The position numbers were made by a program, and so were the translations under genes. Under the pieces are notes generated by a model, which saw only the letters and a list, made by a program, of their open reading frames with translations, did not search any database and had not been told where the DNA came from. Positions 56,285 to 64,000 of a stretch of 64,000 nucleotides of DNA are shown here, piece after piece. Source of the DNA: Allofranklinella schreckenbergeri (GTDB lineage Bacteria > Pseudomonadota > Gammaproteobacteria > Burkholderiales > Burkholderiaceae_C); the NCBI RefSeq assembly GCF_003703475.1, contig NZ_RDQM01000001.1, positions 273,044 to 337,043 on the forward strand, written 5' to 3'. The number at the start of each line of letters is the position of its first letter. Position 1 is the first letter of the stretch.

Positions 56285-56320
56285 AAAAAGGGCAGCCGAT
56301 GAAGGCTGCCCTTGTCTTTT
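56285..56320. terminator. Bidirectional intrinsic terminator between the RND operon and tRNA-Thr
   Basis: GGGCAGCC and GGCTGCCC form an 8-bp stem with a 6-nt loop. Plus-strand T-run TTGTCTTTTT and minus-strand TTTTTG. It ends both the efflux operon and the convergent tRNA gene, and starts one base from the tRNA CCA end. Confidence 0.9.
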
Positions 56321-56396
56321 TGGTGCCGCTTGCCGGATTTGAACTGGCGACCTTTTCATTACGAATGAACTGCTCTACCAACTGAGCTAAAGCGGC
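56321..56396 (-). tRNA. tRNA-Thr (anticodon CGT)
   Basis: A 76-nt cloverleaf on the minus strand with encoded CCA. The acceptor stem GCCGCTT / AAGCGGC is perfect, the D arm GCTC-AGTTGGTA-GAGC is normal, and the anticodon loop TTCGTAA gives CGT (codon ACG). The anticodon stem has a G27-A43 mismatch at its base and the T stem one A-C mismatch. It stands alone, convergent with the RND operon. Confidence 0.93.
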
Positions 56397-56531
56397 GAAA
56401 TGTGCAAACTTTCCATGCTTGCCAGCATCGCATCGCTGTTGATGCGGCCCGCTTCGCAGGAAAGATGCGCATTCTAGCAGCTATTTCCTTGCTGACCTTC
56501 CTCCAACGCAGCCAAGATTCCGATTCTTGTT

Positions 56532-56550
56532 GATATTGATAATAACTATC
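56532..56550 (+). promoter_or_regulatory. Fur box upstream of the heme-type TonB receptor gene
   Basis: GATATTGATAATAACTATC matches 16 of 19 positions of the consensus GATAATGATAATCATTATC. The following AT-rich stretch (GATAAAATATTAAT, 56563-56576) could hold the promoter -10. It is 157 nt upstream of the receptor ATG, so iron repression by Fur is likely. The stretch 56397-56531 shows no gene. Confidence 0.75.
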
Positions 56551-56706
56551 GATTCAATTATTGATAAAATATTAATTTCGAACCTTATGCGAAGTTTTTT
56601 CGCTTTTCGTAACAACCATGGAATGCCACTTGCCCTTGCCGGGCAGAGAGCAGTGCGTGCGGTGCTAGGACAAGCAGGCTCTGCGTGGCGAAAGGAAACG
56701 GAACTC

Positions 56707-58869
56707 ATGCGATTCACAAAAACTCCACTAGCTCTTCTAGCCGCTCAGGTGTGCTGCCACGCCGTTTGGGCCCAGGCGCCCGCCGCGCCTGCTACTGCCA
56801 CCGCCGCTGCGCCCGCATTGCCTGCCGTAACCGTGTTGGGTCACATAGATGGCGACCGTATCGGCCAAGAAACGCTAGAAAAAGAGCCGCCAAAGAACAT
56901 CCGTGACTTGTTCAAGCAAACCGTAGGCGTTGACTTCTCGGCCACCGGCCCGGGGCGTCAATTGGGTGATATTGAAGTGCGAGGCATGGGCGGCCTAGGC
57001 TCATCACTGGGCGTTGGCAGCAACCGCGTCACACTGGAAGTTGACGGCATGGATATCAGCCAGAGCTTCCAATTCGGGCACAACATGCGCCAGGGGCGTC
57101 AATATTTCGATCCGGCTGATCTCAAAGCCGTCGAAATCCACAAAGGCCCTGGTGCCAACGGCCTGGCCGGTAACGTGCAGATGCGCACCAAAGACCCCGT
57201 GGATTACCTGCGCACGGGGCAGAACGTTGGCGGCGAAGTGCGCGCTGGCTACAGCGGCGACACCCGCGAAGGCTCCGTCGGGGCGAGCATTGCCGCGCGC
57301 ATCAACAACGCCAACAGCGCCTCACTCAGCTACACACGCCGCAGCTTCCACGAACTGGATAACAAAGATGGCATCGCCATGGATGGCCCACAGCGCAGCA
57401 AGCTCAACCCCATGGATGGCACAAGCCATTCCCTGAACGGCAAATGGGTCATTCAGCCCAACGCCCAACACAAGCTGACCGTAGCCGCACAGCATTTCAA
57501 TACCAAATACGACACCGACCAACGCAGCAGCCTGGGCGTCTCGCGCGGAACAACGACTTACGCCTACCGCAACATCCAGAAAAACGAGCGCAACGCCCTC
57601 TCGCTCATCCATGAGGGGCAAGCAGAGGCTGCGGCCTTCGACCGCTTCCAGTGGCAGATCTCCGCCCAGCGCACTGCCAGTGAGGGACGCAATGCCTACT
57701 CGCGCCGCAATGCGGCAGGCGTTGAAAGCCATTTGCAAGACAACAACGACTTCACCGTCAAGGCTTATGCCCTCAAAGCCGATTTCGATAAAACCCTGGG
57801 CGGGCACGCAACCCAGGGCGGGCTGCAACACGATCTGCGATACGGCCTGAAGTTACAGCACGGCGAACTGGAGATGACAACGGTGGGCATCGGCAGCGAT
57901 GGCGTGGCCAAGGCGCGCAGCTTCTTCCCCAAAAACAAGCAGTGGCAAGCGCAACTGCATGTGGCCGATCGCATGCAATGGGGCTTGAGCGGCTTCAGCC
58001 TCACCCCCTCTTTGAGCTTGACACACATTCGCATTGATCCCTCGATGCCTGCTGGCGTTGCCCCCCAGCCGGGCACCCAGGCCTATCGCAAGACAGCCCC
58101 GGGCGCGGGTTTGTTGCTGGAGTGGCAGCCCAACGAGCAACACCTGCTTTCAGCCAGCTACCAGCGCGCCACGCGCATGCCCGGCTTTGGCGAAACCAAC
58201 GGCCAGAACTACGGGCACTGGCTAGGCCGCCCCAACCCCGACCTCAAGCCCGAAGCCGCCGATGCCGTGGAGCTGGGCTGGAGCAGCTTCAGCCCGCTGG
58301 GCCAGCAAAAAACGGCTGTGTTCTACAACCGTTACAACGACATGATCGACGTGACGTGCGAGAGCAACCGCAATACGGGCAACTACTGCGACATCTTCAA
58401 CCGCCCAGGCCGCGTCAAGCTTTACGGCCTGGAATGGGAAGGTCGCCTCCAGCTCGATGCGCTGGGCGCGCCGCGCGGCCTGGCGCTGGAGGGCGGCATG
58501 ATTTACACCAAAGGCAGCAGCGCCAATGGCTACGCAGAAGGCCGAGCCAACCCATTCAACGGCCACGTAGGCCTGCGCTACAACCACCCTGCCGATATCT
58601 GGGGCGTTATCGCACGGCTGAATTTCTCCCAAGGCAAGAAAACCAAGGATCTGCCCAAGGGCTACCACGGCACGGCAGGCTACGGCGTTTTGGACCTCGT
58701 TGCCCACTACAAGCCCACCGAGCAGCTCACGCTCAGCGCAGGCATTTACAACGTGGGCGACAAACGCTATGTGCGCTGGAGCAACTACCGCAGCGCCGCC
58801 ACGCGCCCCGACGGCGCTTACACCGAGGCTGGTCGCTATTTCGGCTTGAACGTGCGCTACCAGTTCTGA
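56707..58869 (+). CDS. TonB-dependent heme/hemoglobin-type receptor
   Basis: A 720-residue outer-membrane receptor with signal peptide (LALLAAQVCCHAVWA), a plug domain (PAVTVLGHIDGDRIGQETLEKEPPKNIRDLFKQTVGVDF; IEVRGMGGLGSSLGVGSNRVTLEVDGMDISQSF; VEIHKGPGANGLAGNVQMRTKDPVDYL) and a barrel ending in LNVRYQF. The NPDLKPE motif and the plug sequence fit the hemoglobin/transferrin/lactoferrin family of receptors, which in most bacteria take up heme. The FRAP/NPNL motif is replaced by RMPGFGE and NPDL, so the ligand is uncertain. ATG 56707 has AAAGGAA upstream. A Fur box precedes it; no heme-utilisation genes lie next to it. Confidence 0.88.
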   Translation: MRFTKTPLALLAAQVCCHAVWAQAPAAPATATAAAPALPAVTVLGHIDGDRIGQETLEKEPPKNIRDLFKQTVGVDFSATGPGRQLGDIEVRGMGGLGSSLGVGSNRVTLEVDGMDISQSFQFGHNMRQGRQYFDPADLKAVEIHKGPGANGLAGNVQMRTKDPVDYLRTGQNVGGEVRAGYSGDTREGSVGASIAARINNANSASLSYTRRSFHELDNKDGIAMDGPQRSKLNPMDGTSHSLNGKWVIQPNAQHKLTVAAQHFNTKYDTDQRSSLGVSRGTTTYAYRNIQKNERNALSLIHEGQAEAAAFDRFQWQISAQRTASEGRNAYSRRNAAGVESHLQDNNDFTVKAYALKADFDKTLGGHATQGGLQHDLRYGLKLQHGELEMTTVGIGSDGVAKARSFFPKNKQWQAQLHVADRMQWGLSGFSLTPSLSLTHIRIDPSMPAGVAPQPGTQAYRKTAPGAGLLLEWQPNEQHLLSASYQRATRMPGFGETNGQNYGHWLGRPNPDLKPEAADAVELGWSSFSPLGQQKTAVFYNRYNDMIDVTCESNRNTGNYCDIFNRPGRVKLYGLEWEGRLQLDALGAPRGLALEGGMIYTKGSSANGYAEGRANPFNGHVGLRYNHPADIWGVIARLNFSQGKKTKDLPKGYHGTAGYGVLDLVAHYKPTEQLTLSAGIYNVGDKRYVRWSNYRSAATRPDGAYTEAGRYFGLNVRYQF

Positions 58870-58940
58870 GAACGCGCTTAAAGAGTCCACTCTAATTAGG
58901 AATACGAATTTGTATCACCCATAATAAGAAGTGGATTGCC

Positions 58941-59038
58941 CAGGGATGAGGGCCTGTCATCAAAATTGCCGTGCATAGCCCCCAAAAGACGGGGGTAGGC
59001 ACGTTGCGAGGTTTTTGGGTGACAGACCCCTGGCCCTG
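58941..59038. other. 98-bp imperfect palindrome downstream of the heme receptor gene
   Basis: Outer arms: CAGGGATGAGGGCCTGTCAT against the reverse complement CAGGGCCAGGGGTCTGTCAC. Inner arms: TGCCGTGC with GGCACG, then GCCCCC with GGGGGT around a small loop. It could form a long RNA hairpin with internal bulges between the receptor stop (70 nt upstream) and the EF-hand gene (46 nt downstream). No T-run follows, so it is not a standard terminator. Confidence 0.6.
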
Positions 59039-59084
59039 GGCTGTTGTGTCCATGCCAGGACGATAACTTAGGAGTACCTTACAG

Positions 59085-60086
59085 ATGAATACACGCTTAC
59101 CGCGCCGTTTCGCCCTTTGCCTGCTGCCCTTGGCGGTTGCGGCCTGCACCGCCACTGCGCCAGAGCAAAAAAGCAGCGCGCAGCAACCAGCCAACGCCTT
59201 GAGCACCCAGCAACCCGCCCAGGCCAAAGCCCCGCGGGCCTCTGTCGGGCATGGCAACGATATTGGCACCTACATCCAAGTCATGGACTTGAACAAAGAC
59301 GGCGCCGTCACCCCTGACGAAGTGCAAGCGCAACGCATGCAGCAATTCCAGACGCTGGATGCCAACGGCGACGGCAAAGTCAGCATGAAGGAATACACGG
59401 ACGAATTCCGCCAACGCATGCAAGGCATGATCGAAGCCGACCGCCAGGAGATCGACCGCATGACCGATGTGCGCTTTGAATCCATGGCCGGCAAGGAAAG
59501 CCACATCAGCCGCGCCCGCTACGACCAGGCCAGCGAGCGCGCCTACAGCGCCTTCACGCAGGGCAAGATGCCCGAAAAACTCACGCCACAAGCGCCCAAA
59601 GAAGCCAAGGAGCACAAACAAGCCAAACAGCACGGCCAACAAGCCCAGCGCAGCGGCGGCATGCTCACCATGCCCACCAACCACACCAAGGCCGGCATGA
59701 TGGCTTTGTACGACCAGAACCGCGACGGCCAAATCACGCGCGAGGAGTTCAATCAAGTGCGCGAGGAGCAATTCAAGCGCACCGACAGCAACCGTGACGG
59801 GCGCTTGAGCCGCGAGGAATACGCCACCGAATTCGACCAGCGCGTGGATGCCCGCCAGCACGAAGTCGTCAGCGGGCAAATGCGCCAGGCGCGCGTGCGC
59901 TTTGGCATTCTGGATGCGGACAAGAGCGATTTCATCGAGCCGCAAGAACTCATCCACAGCGGCCAGCAAATGTTCCAGCGCGTTGACCGCAACAACGACG
60001 GGCGCGTCGATCAAGTCGATGCCTCGCTGCCTGCACCCAAGCGCGGCGCAGAGGCGAGCCAAGACGGCAAGAAGAAAGCCAACTAA
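59085..60086 (+). CDS. Lipoprotein with six EF-hand-like motifs
   Basis: A 333-residue protein with a lipoprotein signal (LLPLAVAAC, Cys about 21) and a Gln/Ala-rich spacer. EF-hand loops are DLNKDGAVTPDE, DANGDGKVSMKE, DQNRDGQITREE, DSNRDGRLSREE, the looser DADKSDFIEPQE, and DRNNDGRVDQVD. They form three pairs, with a charged linker (KEAKEHKQAKQHGQQAQ) in the middle. Calcium binding in the periplasm is the likely property; physiological role is unknown. AGGAGT precedes the ATG. A strong terminator follows. Confidence 0.85.
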   Translation: MNTRLPRRFALCLLPLAVAACTATAPEQKSSAQQPANALSTQQPAQAKAPRASVGHGNDIGTYIQVMDLNKDGAVTPDEVQAQRMQQFQTLDANGDGKVSMKEYTDEFRQRMQGMIEADRQEIDRMTDVRFESMAGKESHISRARYDQASERAYSAFTQGKMPEKLTPQAPKEAKEHKQAKQHGQQAQRSGGMLTMPTNHTKAGMMALYDQNRDGQITREEFNQVREEQFKRTDSNRDGRLSREEYATEFDQRVDARQHEVVSGQMRQARVRFGILDADKSDFIEPQELIHSGQQMFQRVDRNNDGRVDQVDASLPAPKRGAEASQDGKKKAN

Positions 60087-60160
60087 ACCGCTGGAAAGCG
60101 CTTCAGCGCCGCAGCTTCAGCGGTGGCGCTACCCTTGGGAGCCTCAGGCTCTGAGGCCAA

Positions 60161-60209
60161 GCATCAAAAAACCTCCCCGCATCCACTGCCTGGGAGGTTT
60201 TTTTGATGC
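60161..60209 (+). terminator. Intrinsic terminator after the EF-hand lipoprotein gene
   Basis: GCATCAAAAAACCTCCC pairs with GGGAGGTTTTTTTGATGC across a 14-nt loop. The T-run forms the 3' arm and stem base. Confidence 0.85.
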
Positions 60210-60259
60210 CGCGCGGCGCTCCATCACGCTGGCTCAACAGCCTTGCCTCTTCCATAAAA

Positions 60260-60332
60260 TTACAAATCAAAGAAAAATCTATTTTATTACCATGTTGCCA
60301 AAACATGGTAATTTTATTTCCCATTGATATAA
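60260..60332 (+). repeat. AT-rich palindromic intergenic repeat, copy N (forward core)
   Basis: Arms TTACAAATCAAAGAAAAAT and ATTTTATTTCCCATTGATAT surround the core ATGTTGCCAAAACATGG. The core itself contains the inner palindrome CCATGTTG..CATGG. It lies between two intrinsic terminators in the convergent gap before hflC. Confidence 0.8.
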
Positions 60333-60360
60333 AAAAGGCGCCAAACCGGCGCCTTTTTTT
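60331..60360. terminator. Bidirectional intrinsic terminator after hflC
   Basis: AAAAAAGGCGCC and GGCGCCTTTTTT form a perfect 12-bp stem with a 5-nt loop. It closes the hflK-hflC operon on the minus strand and is a second stop for the EF-hand gene. Confidence 0.92.
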
Positions 60361-60383
60361 GAGTCTTTCGGCCAGCAGCGCGA

Positions 60384-61322
60384 TCAGCGGCCGGGAGCGA
60401 TGGCCGGGTTGCGCATGGCACCAAAGAAGTTGGATTCCTTGGGATCAAGCACCAGCACATCGCCCGGCAACCCCAGGCTGTTGCGATACGCCTCCAGGCT
60501 GCGGTAGAACTGGGCAAATTCCGCATCCTGGCCGTAGGCTTTGGCAAACGTGCTGGCCGCCGAGCTGTCGCCCTTGGCGCGAATCTCCTGGGCTTTGCGA
60601 TAAGCCTCCGCGCGGGTCTGGATGCTTTGGCGGTCGGCATTGGCGCGGATGCGCTCGCCTTCGGCCTGGCCCTCGGAGCGCAAACGGTTGGCCTCACGCG
60701 TGCGTTCAGCGCGCATGCGGGTGAAGACGGATTCGGTGATGTCCTTGGAGTAATCCACGCGCGTGATGCGCACGTCCGCAATCTCGATGCCCCAGGAGCC
60801 AACCACGGCGCTGGTTTCGCCGCCTTCGCCCGTGGTTTGGCGCACGCCGCCAACGCTTTGCGAGACTTGCTTGAGCACCGCATCCATCAGCTCCTGGCGC
60901 TGCTCGGAGAGCAACTGGCGCACGGTGCGGCGGTTGACTTCCTCCTGGAAGGCACTGCGCACCACGCGGCTGAGCTGGGCCGCGCCCGCTTCTTCCGAGC
61001 GGCCCACGTTGTCGATATACGTCTCGGGATCGACGATGCGCCAGCGCACATACCAGTCGATCACCACCCATTGCTTTTCGGCCGTGAGCGAAGGCTCGGT
61101 CGAATTGCTCTTGAGCATCAGCAAACGCTTGTCGAGGTATTCCACGGTTTGCAGCGGCGCGGGCATGAGCTTGAAGTGCAGCCCCGGCTCTTTGACGACG
61201 CGATCGATCTTGCCGAAGCGATAGACCACGCCATAGTTGCGTTCGTTGACGGTGAAAAGCAGCGAGCTGGCCATGACCAGCGCGATGAGCAGCAGCCCGC
61301 CCCAAAATCCCATGCGATTCAT
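60384..61322 (-). CDS. hflC: HflC, SPFH-domain regulator of FtsH
   Basis: Partner of HflK in the large periplasmic cage that surrounds FtsH and limits access of membrane substrates. The 312-residue protein has one N-terminal membrane helix (GGLLLIALVMASSLLFTV) and an SPFH/band-7 domain (VNERNYGVVYRFGKIDRVVKEPGLHFKLM; GIEIADVRITRVDYSKDITESVFTRM). A coiled helix follows (RSEGQAEGERIRANADRQSIQTRAEAYRKAQEIRAKGD). The hflK gene lies 37 nt upstream on the same strand. Confidence 0.96.
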   Translation of the reverse strand: MNRMGFWGGLLLIALVMASSLLFTVNERNYGVVYRFGKIDRVVKEPGLHFKLMPAPLQTVEYLDKRLLMLKSNSTEPSLTAEKQWVVIDWYVRWRIVDPETYIDNVGRSEEAGAAQLSRVVRSAFQEEVNRRTVRQLLSEQRQELMDAVLKQVSQSVGGVRQTTGEGGETSAVVGSWGIEIADVRITRVDYSKDITESVFTRMRAERTREANRLRSEGQAEGERIRANADRQSIQTRAEAYRKAQEIRAKGDSSAASTFAKAYGQDAEFAQFYRSLEAYRNSLGLPGDVLVLDPKESNFFGAMRNPAIAPGR

Positions 61323-61359
61323 TTGCGATTGTTCCTTGTGTGCGAGAGCGCCTGCGGCG

Positions 61360-62760
61360 TTAGCGGATGTCGCGACCGGGCCTGCGCTGGCTGGCCTGCG
61401 CGGCGGGGGCGGTTTGGGCGCTGGCGTCTTGCGCGGCAGCGGGCGCCGCTTGCAGCGCCGGGGCGCCTGTCGCGGTCGCGGGCGACTCCAGCCATTTATC
61501 CAACGGCAGGTACATCAGGTTGCTGCTGCTGCCGGAATCAACCAGCACTTTGCGGCTTTTGCCATAGACGTCTTCCATCGTCTCCAGGTACATGCGCTCG
61601 CGCGTGACTTGCGGCGCTTTGCGGTATTCGGCCAACACGGCGTTAAAGCGCGCGGCATCGCCCTCGGCGCGGGCGGTGATTTGCTCGCGGTAGCCTTCGG
61701 CCTCCTCCACCATGCGGGCGGCCTCGCCCACGGCAAGGGGCACGACTTTGTTGGCATAGGCTTCGGCGTCGTTTTTCAGGCGCTCGCGCTCCTGGTCGGC
61801 GCGCAGCACGTCGTCAAAAGCCGCGCGCACCATATCGGGCGGGCGCACGCCGCTGGGCTGCATGTTGATGGCCACGACTTCCACGCCAAGCTGGTAGCGC
61901 TCCAGAATTTCCTGCGTGAGCTTGCGCAGCGCCGGGGCGATGTCCTCACGGCGGTCGGCCAGGGCCTGGTCCATCGACATCTTGCCCACCACTTCGCGCA
62001 CGGCCGATTCGGCCGCCTCGGCAATGGCGCCGAGCTGGTTTTGCGTGTTGAAAAGCCACTGCTCGGCGTTGTTGATGCGGTATTGCACCGTGAACAGCAC
62101 TTCGATGATGTTCTCATCCTGCGTGAGCATGGCGTATTCGTTCAGCCCCGTCTCGGGCAAGGTGCGGCCGCTGCCGATGTCCATGGTCTTGATGCGCATG
62201 TCCACCATTTCATGGCGGCCAATGGGCGTGGGCCAGCGCCAATTCAGGCCAGCGCCCACGGTGTTCTGGTATTTGCCAAACAGCGTGACAACGCCGCGAT
62301 GGCCTTCTTGCACGATGAAAAAGCCCGTGCCCAGCCACAGCGCGGCCAGCAAGATGCCGCCAGTGGCAATGAGCGAGCCGGAGATGGCCGGGCGGCGTGG
62401 GCCTGTCGGCTGGCCTCGTCCGCCGCTGTTGCCATTGCCGCCATTGCCCAGCAGCTTGCCCAGCTTCTGGCTCAAATCGCCCATCAGCTCGCTCAAATCC
62501 GGAGGCTCCTGCCCCTTGCCGCCCGTGGGACGCTGGGGCGTGGGCGTGGGCGGTGGCAAAGGCGGGCCGCCTTGCGGGCGCGGCGGCGTGGGCGCATCAC
62601 CATCGCCAGGGCGGGCCTGACCAGGTTGTTCATCCTGGCTGCCGCTGCCGGCGGGGCGCTCAGGCTCGCGGCCCCAGCCCGGATCGTTCAAATTGAAAAG
62701 CGCATGCAGTCGCTTGGGTAAGCGCGCCAGCAGGCCTTGGCTGCGTGATGTTGCCGTCAT
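61360..62760 (-). CDS. hflK: HflK, SPFH-domain regulator of FtsH
   Basis: Forms the HflKC complex with HflC. The 466-residue protein has a long Gly/Pro/Arg-rich cytoplasmic start (PRPQGGPPLPPPTPTPQRP, about 61-79; DLSELMGDLSQKLGKLLGN), a membrane helix at about 128-150 (LIATGGILLAALWLGTGFFIV), and an SPFH domain (EGHRGVVTLFGKYQNTVGAGLNWRWP; DENIIEVLFTVQYRI). A coiled helix region follows (VRAAFDDVLRADQERERLKNDAEAYAN) and then an Ala/Gln-rich tail. In many Burkholderiales hflX and hfq lie upstream; here the upstream gene is an HPP/CBS protein. Confidence 0.96.
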   Translation of the reverse strand: MTATSRSQGLLARLPKRLHALFNLNDPGWGREPERPAGSGSQDEQPGQARPGDGDAPTPPRPQGGPPLPPPTPTPQRPTGGKGQEPPDLSELMGDLSQKLGKLLGNGGNGNSGGRGQPTGPRRPAISGSLIATGGILLAALWLGTGFFIVQEGHRGVVTLFGKYQNTVGAGLNWRWPTPIGRHEMVDMRIKTMDIGSGRTLPETGLNEYAMLTQDENIIEVLFTVQYRINNAEQWLFNTQNQLGAIAEAAESAVREVVGKMSMDQALADRREDIAPALRKLTQEILERYQLGVEVVAINMQPSGVRPPDMVRAAFDDVLRADQERERLKNDAEAYANKVVPLAVGEAARMVEEAEGYREQITARAEGDAARFNAVLAEYRKAPQVTRERMYLETMEDVYGKSRKVLVDSGSSSNLMYLPLDKWLESPATATGAPALQAAPAAAQDASAQTAPAAQASQRRPGRDIR

Positions 62761-62892
62761 TCACTTCCGTTTCATTGGTTTTTTGTCGATCACAAGGCCT
62801 TGCCGCCGGGATCGCGCGAAAGGTGCCGATTGTGCCCAAATCATGGCCCAGTCGGGTATTTCAAGGGGGATATTCCATTTCTAAAAGTCTGT

Positions 62893-64000
62893 TTAGCGCG
62901 CATCTTCAGCACGGGGTGCTGCGTTGGTTGGCACTTGATCCAAAGTGGGGGCATCCGCCGGGGGCGAAGCTGCGGGCGCAGAGGTAACGCCTGGCGCATC
63001 AGTCGATCCAGCCGGGGCGGATGCCTCCCCTTCAGCAGCAGCAGGGGCTGGCGCAAGCGCCTGGGCGGGCATCTCGGCGGGCGCATTCGGCATGACGGGG
63101 GCCGCACTGGCGTCGGCCTGCTCGCCCTGCCCTGGCACTGCGTCTGCTCCGGCCTCTGGCTCTGTTGCCTGACTGGCAGGTGCGGGCGCTTCGGTGCGCG
63201 GGGCGGTTTCGGGCAAAGCCTGATTGAGGGCGCGCAGCACATCGGTCTGGGTGATGATGCCCATCAGGCGCTGGTGCTCGCCCACCACGGGCAGGTGGTA
63301 CACGCCGCCCTGGCACAGCAGGCCCAGCAGCTCCATCACGGGCTGATCGCCATGGGCTACGGCGACTGAGGGCACCATGATGTCGCGCACGCGCTGCGGC
63401 GCGGGCGGTTCGATGGTTGGCGGGGCGCTGCTGCCGCCCAGCGCCTTCCACGATTGGCGCATCCACTGCCGCCAGCGGCTGCCTGCGGCATGTGCTGCGA
63501 TATTGGCCGAGGCGTTTGCCGCCCCCGCCGCGCCGCCTGCGCTGGCTTCGGCTGGGAACTGCAACTGCATCCATTGCGCCAGCCCCACCATGCCCAGCAA
63601 ATGGCCTTGGGCGTCGATCACGGGCAGCTCGCGGTGCTGGTGCTGGCGCATGTAGTCCTGAAACGCCTCCAGCGCCATATCGGCCTGCACGCAGTGCACC
63701 TGGGTGGTCATGATGTCGGCGCAACGCATTTCGCCGAAGGCGCGCTCATATGCCGCACCGCTGGCTTGTTGCAGCATTTGCGTCAAGTCGTTGCGGCTGA
63801 TGGCCAGTAGCTCGTTGTGGCGCGCCAGCACTTGATCGACATCGGTTTGCGTCAGCAGGCGCTTGCCTTCGTCCTGCTCGACCTGGCTGACGCTGACCTG
63901 GCGATGCGGGTAGCGTCGCCCCGTGGCGTGGTTGTAGAGCATGGCGATGACGATCAGCAGCAGCGCGTTGAAGCCGATGGGAAACACCAGCACGCCAGGC
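62893..64000 (-). CDS. HPP-family membrane protein with CBS pair (N-terminus beyond window)
   Basis: The frame runs to the window edge; its 369 visible codons are the C-terminal part. The first visible segment (VLVFPIGFNALLLIVIAMLYNHATGRRYPH) is the last helices of an HPP domain. Two CBS motifs follow (CADIMTTQVHCVQADMALEAFQDYM...HRELPVID; VRDIMVPSVAVAHGDQPVMELLGLL...VYHLPVVGE...LMGIITQTDVLRAL), joined by an Ala/Gly-rich linker. The final ~105 residues are an Ala/Pro/Glu-rich tail. CBS pairs bind adenosine ligands; HPP domains are putative transporters, linked to nitrite in cyanobacteria. The role here is unknown. Confidence 0.8.
   Translation of the reverse strand, partial: PGVLVFPIGFNALLLIVIAMLYNHATGRRYPHRQVSVSQVEQDEGKRLLTQTDVDQVLARHNELLAISRNDLTQMLQQASGAAYERAFGEMRCADIMTTQVHCVQADMALEAFQDYMRQHQHRELPVIDAQGHLLGMVGLAQWMQLQFPAEASAGGAAGAANASANIAAHAAGSRWRQWMRQSWKALGGSSAPPTIEPPAPQRVRDIMVPSVAVAHGDQPVMELLGLLCQGGVYHLPVVGEHQRLMGIITQTDVLRALNQALPETAPRTEAPAPASQATEPEAGADAVPGQGEQADASAAPVMPNAPAEMPAQALAPAPAAAEGEASAPAGSTDAPGVTSAPAASPPADAPTLDQVPTNAAPRAEDAR

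Overview
The window looks like a chromosomal segment of a GC-rich betaproteobacterium of order Burkholderiales, most likely Comamonadaceae. This rests on protein character and gene order: a RibBA with a decayed GTP cyclohydrolase II half next to ribH and nusB, the rpsO-pnp-tpiA-secG series, a long Ala/Pro-rich SecG tail, a PhaP-type phasin, and a fused kinase/acetyltransferase ArgA. I could not search databases, so the family-level placement is inference. No CRISPR array, rRNA, prophage or integron was seen.

Layout. 1-5.3 kb: end of a patatin-like lipase, argA, a TPR protein, then nusB-ribH-ribBA. 5.5-12.8 kb: phasin, gapdh, a glutathione S-transferase, then secG-tpiA-pnp-rpsO on the minus strand, with a long hairpin in the pnp leader. 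12.9-19.3 kb: an ArnT-like membrane protein, an IS5-family insertion sequence, a 266-bp MITE-like element, a histidine phosphatase, a TRAP large permease without its partners, aat, and a second MITE-like element carrying the IS ends. 19.4-24.1 kb: three PepSY-repeat genes divergent from a PepSY / response regulator / sensor kinase operon. 24.2-30.4 kb: mutS, a DUF455 ferritin-like protein, tex. 30.5-34.2 kb: an AraC regulator with a siderophore-type TonB receptor. 34.2-40.5 kb: a MexAB-OprM-type RND efflux operon behind an AcrR-like operator but without an adjacent tetR-family gene. 40.7-51.6 kb: a GDSL-like lipoprotein lacking its catalytic residues, two small paralogous secreted proteins, dacA, an alpha/beta hydrolase, a PQQ-type sugar dehydrogenase, comEC, and divergent pmbA/darP. 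51.8-58.9 kb: a second RND pump (adaptor plus permease), tRNA-Thr, and a heme-type TonB receptor behind a strong Fur box. 59-64 kb: an EF-hand lipoprotein, hflC-hflK, and the end of an HPP/CBS protein.

The most unusual feature is a family of at least 14 AT-rich imperfect palindromes of about 70-90 bp, both orientations, all intergenic. Each has pairing arms related to AATCAAAAGGAAA / TTTCCTTTTGATT around a core TGCCRAAACA. Eleven of the 14 lie within about 90 nt of a stop codon, several touching it. The arms change together between copies, so pairing seems to be maintained. Second, an IS5-type element and two or three MITE-like elements all end at or beside stop codons. Third, the four-gene PepSY cluster with its own two-component system looks like a dedicated envelope-sensing locus.

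Gene cooperation. nusB, rpsO, pnp and tex act in RNA metabolism and translation. ribBA and ribH make riboflavin. The two RND pumps, the TonB receptors and the PepSY locus form the envelope traffic and sensing content. hflKC, aat and dacA handle proteolysis control and wall maturation.
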